Assembly: GCA_933207985.1 (NCBI GenBank)
Contig: OW240916.1
Location: 133,042,834 to 133,106,833 of the forward strand
DNA: 64,000 nt
Reading direction: 5' to 3'
DNA from: Pelobates cultripes
Taxonomy: Eukaryota > Chordata > Amphibia > Anura > Pelobatidae
Shown here: positions 22,217 to 33,588 of the stretch, piece by piece
How positions within the stretch are numbered: the first letter of the stretch is position 1
How the letters are laid out: each line of letters begins with the position of its first letter
Made by a program: the position numbers and the translations under genes
The notes under the pieces: model-generated
Databases searched by the model: none
What the model was told of the DNA's origin: nothing
What the model saw: only the letters and a program-made list of their open reading frames with translations

Positions 22217-25200
22217 AAAAAGGAGTGCGTTTATGATCGACACTGGTGCTGAACATTCGGTGGTGACTAATCAAGTTGCTCCTCCATCTGGAAGAACTAT
22301 TACTGTAATAGGAGCAACTGGAAGAAGTGCTGAAAAACCGGTTCTTAAAAGTCGACTCTGTACATTGGGAGGCCACGTAGTAAAACATCAATTCCTTTAT
22401 ATGCCTGAGTGTCCAGTCCAATTGCTGGGGCGTGATATGCTATCCAAATTACAAGCGCAGATTACGTTCCTACCAAATGGAACAACATCCTTAAAGTTTA
22501 ATGGACCCTCAGGTATTATGACATTGTCCGTACCAAAGGAAGAAGAGTGGCGACTTTATACAGTGTTGACTAGCCAAAACCCGAGGAGTGATGAATCCTT
22601 ATTTAACATACCAGGAGTTTGGGCAGAGAACAACCCACCAGGACTGGCCCGCAATATTCCACCTATTAAAATCGAACTAAAACTTGGGGTTTATCCAGTA
22701 AGCCTGAGACAATATCATATTCCGCAGAAGGCTAAGAAGAACATCCAATCTTATCTGGATAAGTTCATACGGTATGGTATCCTAAAATTCTGTACTTCCC
22801 CTGGAACACCCCATTGCTGCCTGTTCAAAAGCCCGGTACAGATGAGTATCGACCTGTGCAGGACTTGAGAGCAGTCAATGATGCGGTTGTTAGTATACAT
22901 CCAGTCGTGCCCAATCCATATAACCTGCTTGCTTTAATTCCGGGCGGGGCTACTTACTTTACAGTCTTAGATCTCAAAGATGCCTTCTTTTGCCTCCGAA
23001 TTGCCGCAGAAAGCCAATGTATCTTCGCTTTCCAATGGGAAAATGCTGTAACGGGCTCGAAACGCCAAATGACCTGGACAAGATTGCCCCAGGGGTTTAA
23101 AATTCACCTACCCTATTTGGTTCAGCTCTAAGTCAAGATCTACTAGATTTCGAGTCTATCCCAGGAGAGTGTGTATTATTACAATATGTAGATGACTTGT
23201 TGATAGCAGCAGTTACAAAGGAAGTATGTCAGCAAGCAACGCACGATCTACTACACATTCTCTGGAAGGCAGGATACAAGGTGTCAAGAAGGAAGGCTCA
23301 GTTGTGTTTGCCAACTGTCAAATATCTGGGATTCCATATCTCTGAAGGTCAAAGAATTATGGGGCCAGAGAGAAAAGAAGCTGTGTGCCAAATACCGATA
23401 CCCAGGAATAGAAGACAAGTGCGAGAATTCTTGGGGGCAGCAGGCTTCTGTAGGATATGGATTCCCAGCTACGCGATACTGGCAAAACCTCTGTATGCAG
23501 CTATCAAAGGTACAGAGCACGACCCCTTCTTATGGACTCAAGAACAGCAAACGGCATTCGAAGATGTGAAGAGGGCTTTGATGAGTGCCCCAGCATTAGG
23601 TCTACCTGACCACACACGGCCATTCTACCTGTATGTACATGAGCAAAGAAGAATGGCTGTGGGAGTATTGACACAGTACTTGGGATCATGGCAAAGACCT
23701 GTTGCCTACATGTCTAAGCAACTGGATGCAGTGGCCAGCGGACTTCCACCTTGTCTAAGAGCTGTAGCTGCAGCCGCCCTGCTAGTAGCTGAAGCCGATA
23801 AACTCACTCTGGGTCAAGAACTTTATGTACGAGTTCCACATGCAGTACAGACGTTGTTGGATTACAAAGGAAATCATTGGTTTAGTAACAGCCGTATGAC
23901 CAAGTATCAAGCAATGTTGTGTGAAAACCCAAGAGTGCATTTAGAGACTGTAAATACCTTAAATCCAGCTACCCTTTTGCCACAACCTACTGAAAGTCAA
24001 CATGATTGTTTGGAAGTAATGGATGAAGTATTTTCAAGTAGACCAGATCTTCGTGATTTTCCCATCCAGAACCCTGATGTTCAATATTACACCGGCGGCA
24101 GTAGTTATGTAAAAGAAGGGATCCGCTATGCAGGATATGCAGTAACAACGATAGACAAGGTGATAGAAGCTCGGCCACTGGCAAAAGGAACATCAGCACA
24201 AAAGGCAGAATTGATAGCACTGACACGAGCGTTACAATTGGCTGAAGGTTTAAGAGTGAACATCTACACGGACTCCAAGTATGCGTTTTTAACCACTCAT
24301 GCCCACGGAGCTTTGTATAAAGAAAGAGGACTATTGAATTCAGAAGGCAAAGAAATCAAATACGCAGCTGAGATCCTACAACTATTGGAAGCAGTGTGGG
24401 AGCCGAAAGAAGTCGGTATTATACATTGTCGGGCGCATCTGAGAGGAGATGGTGATGTAACCAAAGGGAATCGGATGGCAGATAGTGCAGCTAAGCGTGC
24501 TGCTGAATCAGGAAGACAGGAATATGTGGGGCATATAGCTGCTCTTATACCAACTCCACTGTCTCAATGGACTCCAATTTATACAGCTCAAGAAGAGGAG
24601 TGGTTAAGGACTGAACCTGGAAAGTATTTGGAGAACAAATGGTATCAGTTAGAAGATGGAAGAATAGTTATTCCAGCATCACTAGCGGTAGAAATTGTCC
24701 AAAACTATCATAACGGGACACATTCTGGGAGACAGTACAGAAGAATCTCTCAGAAAACATTTCTACATACCAAGATTGTCCAACTTGACTCAGGCCATTG
24801 TACGTAGATGTGTAACGTGTGCTAAAAATAATGCAAGACAAGGACCAGTAAAGCCACCAGGAGTCCAGTTTATGGGGGGACTTCCCATGTCCGATTTACA
24901 AATTGACTATACAGTGATGCCTAAATCGGGTGGACATCGCTACCTGCTGGTAGTGGTGTGCACCTATTCAGGCTGGGTAGAAGCATGTCCTACTCGTACA
25001 GAGAAAGCAGGAGAAGTCGTGAGATTCCTGCTACGAGAAATAATACCCCGATATGGACTACCCTGCTCTATAGGATCGGACAATGGTCCAGCTTTTGTTC
25101 ATCAGTGCCTACAACAATTGACTCATATGCTTGGTATAAAGTGGAGGCTTCATACGGCATATAGACCCCAGAGTTCTGGTAAGGTAGAGAGAATGAATAG

Positions 25201-25727
25201 AACTATTAAGAATCAGTTGGCTAAAATGTGTCAGGAAACCCAACTTAAGTGGAACGTTCTCTTGCCCATAGCTCTATTGCGAATCCGTAGTACACCTACC
25301 AGAAGGATGGGCCTCTCTCCTTTTGAAATCATGTACGGGCGACCACCTCCCGTGCTTGGTAACTTAAGGGGGGATTTGAGTCAGTTGGGAGAAGGAATTA
25401 CCCGGCAGCAGGTTGTAGAGTTGGGTAAGACTATGGAGGAGGTACAGAAATGGGTACAAGATGATACCTGTGAATATTTATCCCCCAATTCATAGTTACC
25501 ACCCAGGCGACCAAGTGTGGATTAAAGAGTGGAATAATGTGCCGTTAGGGCCCAAGTGGAGAGGTCCTTATGTTGTTCTTCTGTCTACCCCTACAGCGAT
25601 AAAAGTAGCCGAAGTGGCTCCGTGGATACATCACTCCAGGGTTAAACCAGCAGCAGCCGATTCCTGGCAAGTTACAGCAAATCCAGAGAATCCCTGCAAG
25701 ATCCGGTTAAAACGCACGACTCAGTGA
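22155..25727 (+). pseudogene. pol: ERV1 pro-pol, broken by four frame shifts
   Basis: In order: aspartic protease with the catalytic DTGA at 22239 and LLGRDML; reverse transcriptase with LPQGF and the active site QYVDD (about 23187-23201); RNase H (about 24080-24515); integrase with a zinc-binding HNGTH (about 24708-24722) and CVTC (about 24812), and catalytic D (LQIDYT), D (SDNGPAF) and E (KVERMNRT). The frame changes near 22797-22803, 23098-23103, 24722-24745 and 25480-25487. Three of the four lie in C or A runs. The RNase H residue at 24094-24096 is glycine where the family has its first catalytic aspartate. As read, it cannot make a full Pol. Confidence 0.9.
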
Positions 25728-25933
25728 CGAGGAACCTTGTAGATTACAAATTTTATTGTTTCAGAGACTTGGTAAGTGAGTGAGAAGGCCATAATAAAGC
25801 CTGTCCACTCACCAACGAGTGTATAAGTCAGGGAAAGTCTTGAGGGGACCCCTGTGAAGACGAGCAGAACTCCATTCCCTGCAGTCCTTACATCCTGGAA
25901 GCTGAGGTGCCTTCACACGGACGAAGACTGAGG

Positions 25934-28008
25934 ATGATGACGAAAGATGTATTTTTAATAATGTTTATTTATGTGTATTTTTATATTCAGGAAGGTAGAG
26001 GTACCAACACTCCTAGCTGTGAGGTATGCATTAAGAGTACTAGAACCATATATCCCAGACCCTAATTTGGCATTCGCAATATGAGTGTAAAGGAGATGTA
26101 TCAAGATGTAGATACTTAAATATAGAATATAGTGTGTGTCATTTAGGAGTAGGAAAACCTAAGTGCTTCAGTCCTGAGTATCAACCCCGTACAATTTGGT
26201 TGACTCTCAGAAATGGAGATCCTCAGGGGACCCTAATTAATAAGACGGTATTAAAATCCGTATATTCTTCAGGTGCTCTGCTATTTGATGCGTGTAAAGC
26301 AATATCAAGTGGCAGAAAGCCGTGGAATGTATGTGGGGATCTTAGATGGGAGAGGACGTATGGGTCTAACGATAAATATATTTGTCCCAGTAGTAAAAAT
26401 AAATATGTAAGTCCAAGATGCCCAAATAGAGATTATAACTTCTGCCCATATTGGTCTTGTGTGGGGTGGGCGACTTGGGGACAGACAGCAGACAAGGACA
26501 TGATTGTGACTAAGTTGCCTACTGATCCATATTGTAAGTCTATGGAATGCAATCCAATCCATATACTTATAAATAACCCTGACAAGTTCTTAGATAAATA
26601 TGGTAATTTATTTGGGTTTCAAATATATGGGACGGGTTTAGACCCTGGGACAATATTGTTTATAGGGATAGAGACTGATACGGTAACCTCCCAAACTCAT
26701 CAAGTATACCATTCCTTTTATGAAGAGATGAGCATAGATAATAAGATCCCCCATAATGCTAAAAACTTGTTCATTGATTTAGCCGAGAGTATTGCCGGTA
26801 GTCTTAATGTTACCAACTGCTATGTGTGTGGAGGTACTAACATGGGAGACCAATGGCCTTGGGAAGCAAAGGAGGTAATGTCCGGTTCTGAGGCAGTTGA
26901 CCAATTAATATCTACACAAGCCGACTATCATATGAGTGTTAGAGGTAAATCTGAGTGGAGATTGAAGACCTCCATCATAGGTTATGTTTGCATAGCGAGG
27001 AAAGGAATGATGTATAATACTTCTGTAGGAGAATTAACTTGTCTAGGGCAAAAAGCTTATGATGATGATACAAAGAATACAACTTGGTGGTCGGCTTCAA
27101 ATGTCTCAGAACCATCTAACCCGTTTGCAAGATATGCCAATTTAAAGGACGTATGGTTTGATCTATCCATCACATCTAACTGGAGAGCCCCAGCGAATTT
27201 GTACTGGATCTGTGGTAAGAAGGCCTATTCGGAGTTACCACAGGACTGGGAAGGGGCATGTGTGTTGGGTATGTTAAAACCATCCTTCTTCTTGTTGCCT
27301 ATTGAAACAGGTGAGACTTTAGGTGTTAAAGTGTATGATGTGAATCATAGGAAGAAAAGGGGACCCATAGAGATAGGTGCCTGGGAAGATAATGAATGGC
27401 CTCCCCAGCGTATTATAGATTATTATGGGCCAGCCACGTGGGCAGAGGATGGTACCTTTGGTTATAGAACCCCTATTTATATGCTCAACCGCATTATAAG
27501 GTTACAGGCGGTGGTTGAGATCATTACTAACGAGACATCACAAGCGCTCAATCTTCTAGCGAAGCATAATACCAGGATGAGGACAGCAGTTTACCAAAAT
27601 AGATTAGCCTTGGATTATCTTTTGGCAGTAGAGGGAGGTGTATGTGGGAAGTTTAACCTGAGCAATTGCTGTCTTCAAATAGATGACGAAGGGCAAGCAA
27701 TAGCTGAGCTTACTAGCCATATGGTTAAACTAGCGCATGTGCCTACTCAGGTATGGAAAGGGTACAATCCAAGTAGTTGGTTTGGTAGCTGGTATGAGTG
27801 GTTTGGAGGGCTTAAGGCAGTGGTAGGTGGAGTCCTACTGATTTTAATGTTGTGTCTACTCCTGCCGTGTCTTATACCCTTAGTAGTTAGGTCTGTGCAA
27901 AGCCTGATAGAAAATATAGCAGAGAGGAAGGCTGCTGCACAGATAATGGCAATTTATAAATATAAGGCTCTAGATCAGGGAGAACCAATGCAGGAAGACG
28001 AGTGTTGA
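25934..28008 (+). pseudogene. env: ERV1 env, one frame shift near the signal peptide
   Basis: A start at 25934 opens a 43-codon frame (to 26065) with a hydrophobic signal-like stretch (VFLIMFIYVYFYI). It ends in a stop, while the main Env frame is open from 26044 to 28008. A single shift around 26055-26063 separates them. The surface part has the CXXC motif CYVC within NVTNCYVCGG, the furin-type site RKKR is at 27349-27360, and the transmembrane part has C-X7-CC (CGKFNLSNCC) after a QNRLALDYLL helix, a membrane span at about 27810-27890 and a short tail. The covalent-type CXXC and CX(n)CC pair is a gammaretrovirus-like trait. Confidence 0.88.
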
Positions 28009-28115
28009 AGATTCACATCATAGGATAAGTCTGGTCTGGTTCAAAGGTAACTTGTGGTGTATGCAAACCAAGGTTAAGTGATGCCTCAAGTAATTGTAAA
28101 ATATCAAGAGGCATC

Positions 28116-28126
28116 AAAGGGGGGAA
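28116..28126 (+). other. ERV1 polypurine tract
   Basis: AAAGGGGGGAA directly before the 3' LTR, the expected plus-strand primer. Confidence 0.9.
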
Positions 28127-28562
28127 TGTGGTGGAATCTCGGTAAAAATAAATTTAGTAGGCCGAGATTACCACGTGGCATGTGTACGTGCATATGCTGA
28201 CGTATCGATCAGTTGGTTGCACGAGGCAAGATACGATCAGTAGTGTACGGAGCATGTGCAAGAATACAGGATGTAGTATTCCCCTCCTCCATTGTGCTGG
28301 ACAAGCCATGCGGTCAAGCAGGAAGTTAATTCTTATTTGTAATGATTGGTCAAGAGAATGTGCGGGTGGAGCTTAATATGGGAGGAGTTATGTGCCTATA
28401 TAGGGAGCCTGCACTATTGTTCAGGGCTCAGAACTTGCTGTATTTTTGGTGACATTAGTCCCTCTGAGTCCCGATCGGTGATCCAATAAAGAATCTCTTC
28501 CTTCCTGAAGAAACCTGTGTCCATCCCTCTGTGCTTTGCTTCCGTCAGTTTCTCCGGTATCA
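28127..28562 (+). repeat. ERV1 3' LTR (436 bp)
   Basis: Same length as the 5' LTR (offset 9,583 bases) and identical to it by eye. It ends GGTATCA and is followed at once by GTGCCTGTCAGC, which is coding sequence of ERV2. Confidence 0.95.
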
Positions 28563-30118
28563 GTGCCTGTCAGCTTTTCTCAGGACAGCGAGTGAACATT
28601 TACACAGACTCACGATATGCTCATGGGGTAGTGCATGATTTTGGTGTGATCTGGAAACAAAGAGGTTTTGTAGGAGCCGATGGAAAAGCCATTTCACACA
28701 CAAATCTCATCCAATCACTCCTAGATGCTATCATACTACCATCTGAAGTAGCTATTATCCACTGCAAGGCACACACTCTTGGTAGTGATGACATTTCAAG
28801 AGGAAATGCCTTGGCTGACAAAGTAGCAAAAGAAGCTGCAGCCAAGATTGTTTACTTTAAAATGTTTCCTGCTATGCTTAAACCACCCACATGCCCTACT
28901 GACAGTTTGCTTTTGCAGCTTCAAGCCTTTGCAACGCAATCTGACTTGGATTTTTGGATTAAACAAGGTTTAGAAAAAGATCAGAATGATCTTTTCTCTA
29001 AAGAGGGGAAGATTGGCATACCTGAAGCAAGTTGTTTTATTTTCATCAGTCAGGCACATGGTCCTGGCCATAAAAGCATAGCAAGTACCATCCAATTCCT
29101 CATGAATTCATTTTATATTAGGAATCTTAGGCAGCATGTACAGTCTTTTGTAAGATCATGTGAACCATGTATGAGAACACATCCAAATATTCCACACAAA
29201 TCACAGCATGAACATTTGCCCCCTCCAGCTGCTCCTTTTACACACTTACAGATTGATTTTACTCACGTACCCAAAATTGGTAAGAAACAGCAATACTTAC
29301 TGGTCATAGTTGATCAGTTTAGTAGATGGCCCGAAGCCTTTGTGACATCCAGGGAAGATGCTAGGACTGTAGTGAAGATTCTTGCTACTGAAATTATTCC
29401 CAGGTATGGCTGCCCTCTGCAGATTAACTCTGATAATGGCCCGGCTTTTGCCAGTAAGGTTACCCAGGAACTTGCTAAATTCTTGCAAGTTACCTGGAAG
29501 TTTCATATACCCTATCATCCACAGAGTTCAGGGGTAGTTGAAAGGATGAATAGGACCATTAAGGAGAAGCTTATGAAAGCTACTGCAGTAACATGGGTAA
29601 ATTGGACAAAATATCTACCAGCTATTTTAGCTGAGATAAGAATGACTCCCCACAAGGTGACTAAATTATCTCCATTTGAGATTCTGATGGGACGACCTTT
29701 TCCCACACCCTGGGCCAGGGAACCGCTTGTTATAATGTCTGGGGATTTACAGCTAATACAAGAACAATATGTACAGGAATTGTTGATGAAACTGAATGGT
29801 ATATATGGCAATGTTTCTTCGCAGTTTCCCTTACCTTCACAGGAACCTACTCATCCATACCAGCCCGGTGACAAGGTGTATATCCGTCAGCTGAACAGGA
29901 CCAAGAAAGGAGGATACCCTTTTGGACCACCTGCTACTGTGATTGCTGTAACCAGAACCGCTGTCCTCACAGATTCCCACGACATCTGGATTCACGCATC
30001 CCGAGTGAAGCTGTGTCCAAAGAGGGGAACCAAGGAAGACAACACCACTCCTCGCTCGGAAACAGAAGAATTTCTCCTCAGCGAAGCATCATGGCTTTTA
30101 CACCATATCGTAGATTGA
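28563..30118 (+). pseudogene. pol: ERV2 pol remnant: RNase H end and integrase
   Basis: An open frame that enters from the ERV1 LTR and continues to 30118. It starts in RNase H (VNIYTDSRYA with a catalytic aspartate, then NALADKVAK). Integrase follows with a zinc finger (HGPGH, about 29058-29072, and CEPC, about 29160-29171), the D-D-E triad (LQIDFTH, SDNGPAF, VVERMNRT) and a C-terminal domain (PYQPGDKVYIRQL). No stop interrupts the retained part. It is a remnant because everything upstream of mid RNase H is gone. Confidence 0.88.
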
Positions 30119-30258
30119 GAGGATCATACATACCTGAGACCAAGATTATGTTGTGCGCTATGCTTTCTGGAGTTGTTATACTCCCTCTGATATTGTTCCT
30201 TGAATGCCATTATGAGTACAAGTCAATGGCAAGTTCTGGAAAAAAGACTCTGACATGA
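30090..30258 (+). CDS. ERV2 env leader peptide frame
   Basis: A 55-codon frame starting MAFTPYRRLRG with a hydrophobic span (MLCAMLSGVVILPLILFL), overlapping the end of pol. Its TGA overlaps the env ATG at 30255 in the four bases ATGA. It looks like the Env signal or leader peptide, put out of frame either by a shift (an A-run lies at about 30240-30245) or by a real stop-and-restart arrangement. It could also be a small separate membrane protein. Confidence 0.55.
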
Positions 30259-32339
30259 TGAACAATTCTTCAATACCCCCAGCCCAATTAGGCCTTAGCC
30301 CCTCATCTAGCATTCGTCACACACGCCCCCTCAAGAACCTTTCTCCACCACCTTTCTATCAGCATGTAATATGCAATCATTCATTCACTGAACGCATTTG
30401 GATGAATTGGACAAATAATAACCCTTATAAGTATCAATTACTCATATGGAATGTGTCCACAGCTAATGAAACCGATGCATTATGTTTGTTTGAAGGTTCA
30501 CGGAAAATTGTTAGATCTTATAACACAGAAATGTGCACAGTTAAGGTTGCTAATTACACTGGTATCTGTGCCACCTTATTTAATATAAGTTCTGATGGTA
30601 AGAGAAAACCATCTAAACAGGTTTGGGATATATATTATAAGAAAATTAGTAAGGTTGCATATCAATGTAAACAAACAGGCCTTATTACTTTTAATAATGA
30701 TTATACAACTGGTACCATTAATTGGAAAAAGGGACAAATGTTAGTCATTATGAATGACACTGTAATTGAGAACTATACACTACCTTATATTTTTACACCT
30801 TATTACTGTCCTTTATCCTCTAACATAGAACCAAAAGTCAACAACGACACACACACACCTATTCCATCCACATGTGTTAATACAACTGTCTTCTTACAAG
30901 CTGTACATGTGTCATTAAAAATCACTACTCCTGTTGTAACATTATGTAACACAGCAAACAAAAGGCAGAAAAGGGAATGGTATGACACACTGTTAGGAGG
31001 TGCTGGAACCACTATGGGTATACTAAATAGTATAGACATGGAGACCCTCAAGAATAAGTTAAACACAGCCAGTATGCATATAGGGACTGGTTTTCATGCT
31101 ACTGCAAACTGGGCTCCAACTGTTGTTAAATCACAGGTTACAGGATTGGATTTAGATAAATCAATGTATAATTATTTAGATAATTTAACTGTTGCAACTA
31201 TGAAATTCACAACAGGTCTAAGTAATTGGAGTACTTGTGCCATCAGGTATTTATGGATGCAACACCAAAGATCGGCATTAGAAGACATACTAATGATTCC
31301 TAAATTAGAGAAGATTAGAGGAATGCTTAACCTCACAGATAATGAATGGTTACTTCTGAAACCCCAATCCACTAAATGCAATGAATGGTTAACTGGTAAT
31401 GTTTCACATTTTTCATGCTCATGCTATTTTACATTATATCATACAACATCAAAGGATGTTAAATTAGCTTGTCAATTTAACACATTACCAGTACCAGTTT
31501 ATGATCTCTTTGCCAAGAATTTAACCTGGTGGGCACCCACATACACAGGGGACTATATTTTTCCCAAAGATAATATGACCTATTCCCTTAAACACTGTGT
31601 TCTCACTGACAAAGGATATGCATGTCGACACTCGTCCTCTATTTACGAACCATGTTTACTCCAAAATGAACTTAACAAATGTATATGGCACATATATCCT
31701 GAAAATTATTTTACTATGACAGAAATAAGCACACGACATATCTGTTTAGCAACTAATCTCCCTACAAAGATAATTACTAGCACTACAAGTATTAATCTAC
31801 CTCTCCCTTTTTCAGGATGTTTGACTAATATTACCTGGTTAGATCTTAATGGCACCCAATATTATTTCAGCAACACAATCACTTTAGACAAACATGTTAA
31901 TGCCCTATTGGGCTCGCTGCCTTTTGAAGATTACCATTTACCTCTTGAGACTATTGTCTCCTTAATGAAAGGAAAACAAAATATGTTTAAACATCTTGTT
32001 ACACATAATGATGCTCTAGTACACACACAGGTAGCCACACATATCCTAAAAGGAGAACTCCTTAAGGTGAGTTCACAGATTCAGAATGATTTAGTCCATC
32101 ATTGGTACGATGCTTTTACTGGTTGGTCTCCTACTGGATCCCAGATAATGAAATCATTCTTCTATCCTCTTGTTATTATAGTCCTGATTTTATTGTGTAT
32201 GATTTTGTATAACTGCCATCTTACTTGTACACTGAGAAAGAGAATACAGAAATTAATCTATAATGCAGAACAGAAACAATTGGAAACTCTCCTCTCTGCC
32301 ACTGGAGGCTATCAACCCATCTTTAAAACTGGGCCTTAG
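30255..32339 (+). CDS. env: ERV2 env, open 694-codon frame
   Basis: Heavily N-glycosylated (many N-X-S/T sites). A furin-type site RQKR lies at residues 237-240 (30963-30974) and is followed by a glycine-rich stretch (LLGGAGTTMG) like a fusion segment. A membrane span (FFYPLVIIVLILLCMILY, about 32157-32211) and a short tail close the protein. The surface part is about 236 residues and the transmembrane part about 454, the reverse of gammaretroviruses. No C-X6-CC motif was found. An unusually large transmembrane subunit is known from epsilonretroviruses such as walleye dermal sarcoma virus. The frame has no break, but its own signal peptide is in the overlapping leader frame. Confidence 0.85.
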   Translation: MMNNSSIPPAQLGLSPSSSIRHTRPLKNLSPPPFYQHVICNHSFTERIWMNWTNNNPYKYQLLIWNVSTANETDALCLFEGSRKIVRSYNTEMCTVKVANYTGICATLFNISSDGKRKPSKQVWDIYYKKISKVAYQCKQTGLITFNNDYTTGTINWKKGQMLVIMNDTVIENYTLPYIFTPYYCPLSSNIEPKVNNDTHTPIPSTCVNTTVFLQAVHVSLKITTPVVTLCNTANKRQKREWYDTLLGGAGTTMGILNSIDMETLKNKLNTASMHIGTGFHATANWAPTVVKSQVTGLDLDKSMYNYLDNLTVATMKFTTGLSNWSTCAIRYLWMQHQRSALEDILMIPKLEKIRGMLNLTDNEWLLLKPQSTKCNEWLTGNVSHFSCSCYFTLYHTTSKDVKLACQFNTLPVPVYDLFAKNLTWWAPTYTGDYIFPKDNMTYSLKHCVLTDKGYACRHSSSIYEPCLLQNELNKCIWHIYPENYFTMTEISTRHICLATNLPTKIITSTTSINLPLPFSGCLTNITWLDLNGTQYYFSNTITLDKHVNALLGSLPFEDYHLPLETIVSLMKGKQNMFKHLVTHNDALVHTQVATHILKGELLKVSSQIQNDLVHHWYDAFTGWSPTGSQIMKSFFYPLVIIVLILLCMILYNCHLTCTLRKRIQKLIYNAEQKQLETLLSATGGYQPIFKTGP

Positions 32340-32475
32340 GAATTACCACATGGGAATCGAGGTGAAGAAATTAATGAAAGTCCCGCAGGGAGTGACTAGC
32401 ACCCCTGAAAATACCATGTGGAAGTTTCTCTGTCCTGGTAAAATTTTATTGATAAGATGAGCAAATTAATTGCTC

Positions 32476-32486
32476 AAAGAGGGGGA
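32476..32486 (+). other. ERV2 polypurine tract
   Basis: AAAGAGGGGGA immediately before TGTAAGAAATATG, the LTR start. Confidence 0.8.
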
Positions 32487-32957
32487 TGTAAGAAATATGA
32501 AATAGTTTCATTGTTTATATGTATTTTATGCTTTTATAAGGTTTATAACATGATTATTGCTGACTGAAGGGATATTGAATACTTAAAGTCAATATGCTGA
32601 CTGTGACAGACTAAGGTATTTCTTCTATAGGATGTAAGACAATGCTAAAATTTCAGGATGTCTTGCCCATTCCGATTTCAGGATATTATTTTCCAGACGT
32701 ATGCAAAAAAAAGCTTATCTTCCCATTGTCAGAATAACATGTAATATATAAGGAAGTAATAAATCGTATAATCTGTATTGTATTGCATATCTCATGACTA
32801 AGGTAAACAAAACTGTATAAATGCTAGCTTCACAGTAATACAGATTGAGAACTTGTTAAGCACCTTCGTGTCTGTCTGTTATTTGCTAAGCAAGTCTCTC
32901 CCGTCAATTGATGTGGTGAACAGAGGATCGAGAACCGAGGGTTGAGTCCAGGACAGC
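32487..32957 (+). repeat. ERV2 3' LTR (end approximate)
   Basis: Begins TGTAAGAAATATG after the polypurine tract. It holds AATAAA (32758-32763) and TATAAA (32816-32821). The right end is placed at about 32957 (CAGGACAGCA) because LINE sequence begins soon after. Without a second LTR the end is not certain. Confidence 0.6.
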
Positions 32958-32964
32958 ATTAACC

Positions 32965-33585
32965 CTTTCACCTACTGGGATTGTCTCTAAAACAAGGCGT
33001 TGCCAACTTGTAAAGAGGCCATACTAGATTTAGTGTTAACAAATGGAGATTTTTTCTAAAATTAGAATATGTGTAGAGGAGTCACTATCAGACTGGAGGA
33101 ATTTAAATGGAGTCCAAGAGAATGGGATTATTTAAAAGTCGACTACTGAAGGCAACATAAAATTGCATTAGGCTTGTCAGTAAAAGCAAAAAATTCAAGA
33201 AACCACTGTGGTACTCCGCAGATGTGGCCAAAATAGTTAAAAACAAAAAGTTAGCATTTAGTAATTATAATAAAACCCAGAGTGAGGGAGACAAAATGAT
33301 CTATAAGATTAGGCAGAAAGAGGCTAAGTAAGTTATAAGAGCTTCCAAATCACACACAGAAGAGAAAATAGCACAGTCAGTAAAAAAGGGGGACAACACT
33401 TTTTTTTAGATACATAAATGAGAAAAGAAAAGTAAAACAAGGATTAGTTAGATTAAAAACAAAAGAAGGAAGGTATGTAGAAGAGGATAAAGGTCTAGCT
33501 GACTGCCTTAATGAATATTTTTGTTCTTTATTTACAGATGAAAATGAAGGAAAGGGACCTCACTTAAGAAAAAGGATAAATTAGT
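32965..33585 (+). pseudogene. CR1/Rex1-like LINE fragment (endonuclease to RT linker)
   Basis: Frame-shifted pieces such as LDLVLTNGD, PLWYSADVAKIVKNKK, YKIRQKEAK and LADCLNEYFCSLFTDE show the end of the endonuclease domain and the linker before reverse transcriptase. Several stops interrupt it. Other fragments of apparently the same family lie at 50730-51660 and 60960-61450. Confidence 0.75.
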
Positions 33586-33588
33586 AAT

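Larger units (their letters stand above)
18544..28562 (+). mobile_element. ERV1: 10.0-kb gamma/epsilon-like (class I) provirus
   Basis: Order seen: 5' LTR, tRNA-Gly primer site, 1.3-kb leader, gag, readthrough stop, pro-pol, env, polypurine tract, 3' LTR. The two LTRs are identical over 436 bases by eye, so the last integration or conversion was very recent. The Gag matrix and capsid pattern, the stop-codon readthrough layout and the CXXC and C-X7-CC motifs in Env place it in class I. The left flank (TCATAT) and right flank (GTGCCT) do not form a target duplication. The right flank is internal sequence of another retrovirus. Confidence 0.93.
28563..32957 (+). mobile_element. ERV2: 3' half of a second, different retrovirus
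   Basis: Contains the end of pol, a signal-peptide-like leader, env, a polypurine tract and one LTR. Gag, protease, reverse transcriptase and the 5' LTR are missing from the window. The Env type and pol sequence differ clearly from ERV1. The large transmembrane part suggests an epsilonretrovirus-like relative (tentative). Confidence 0.85.
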
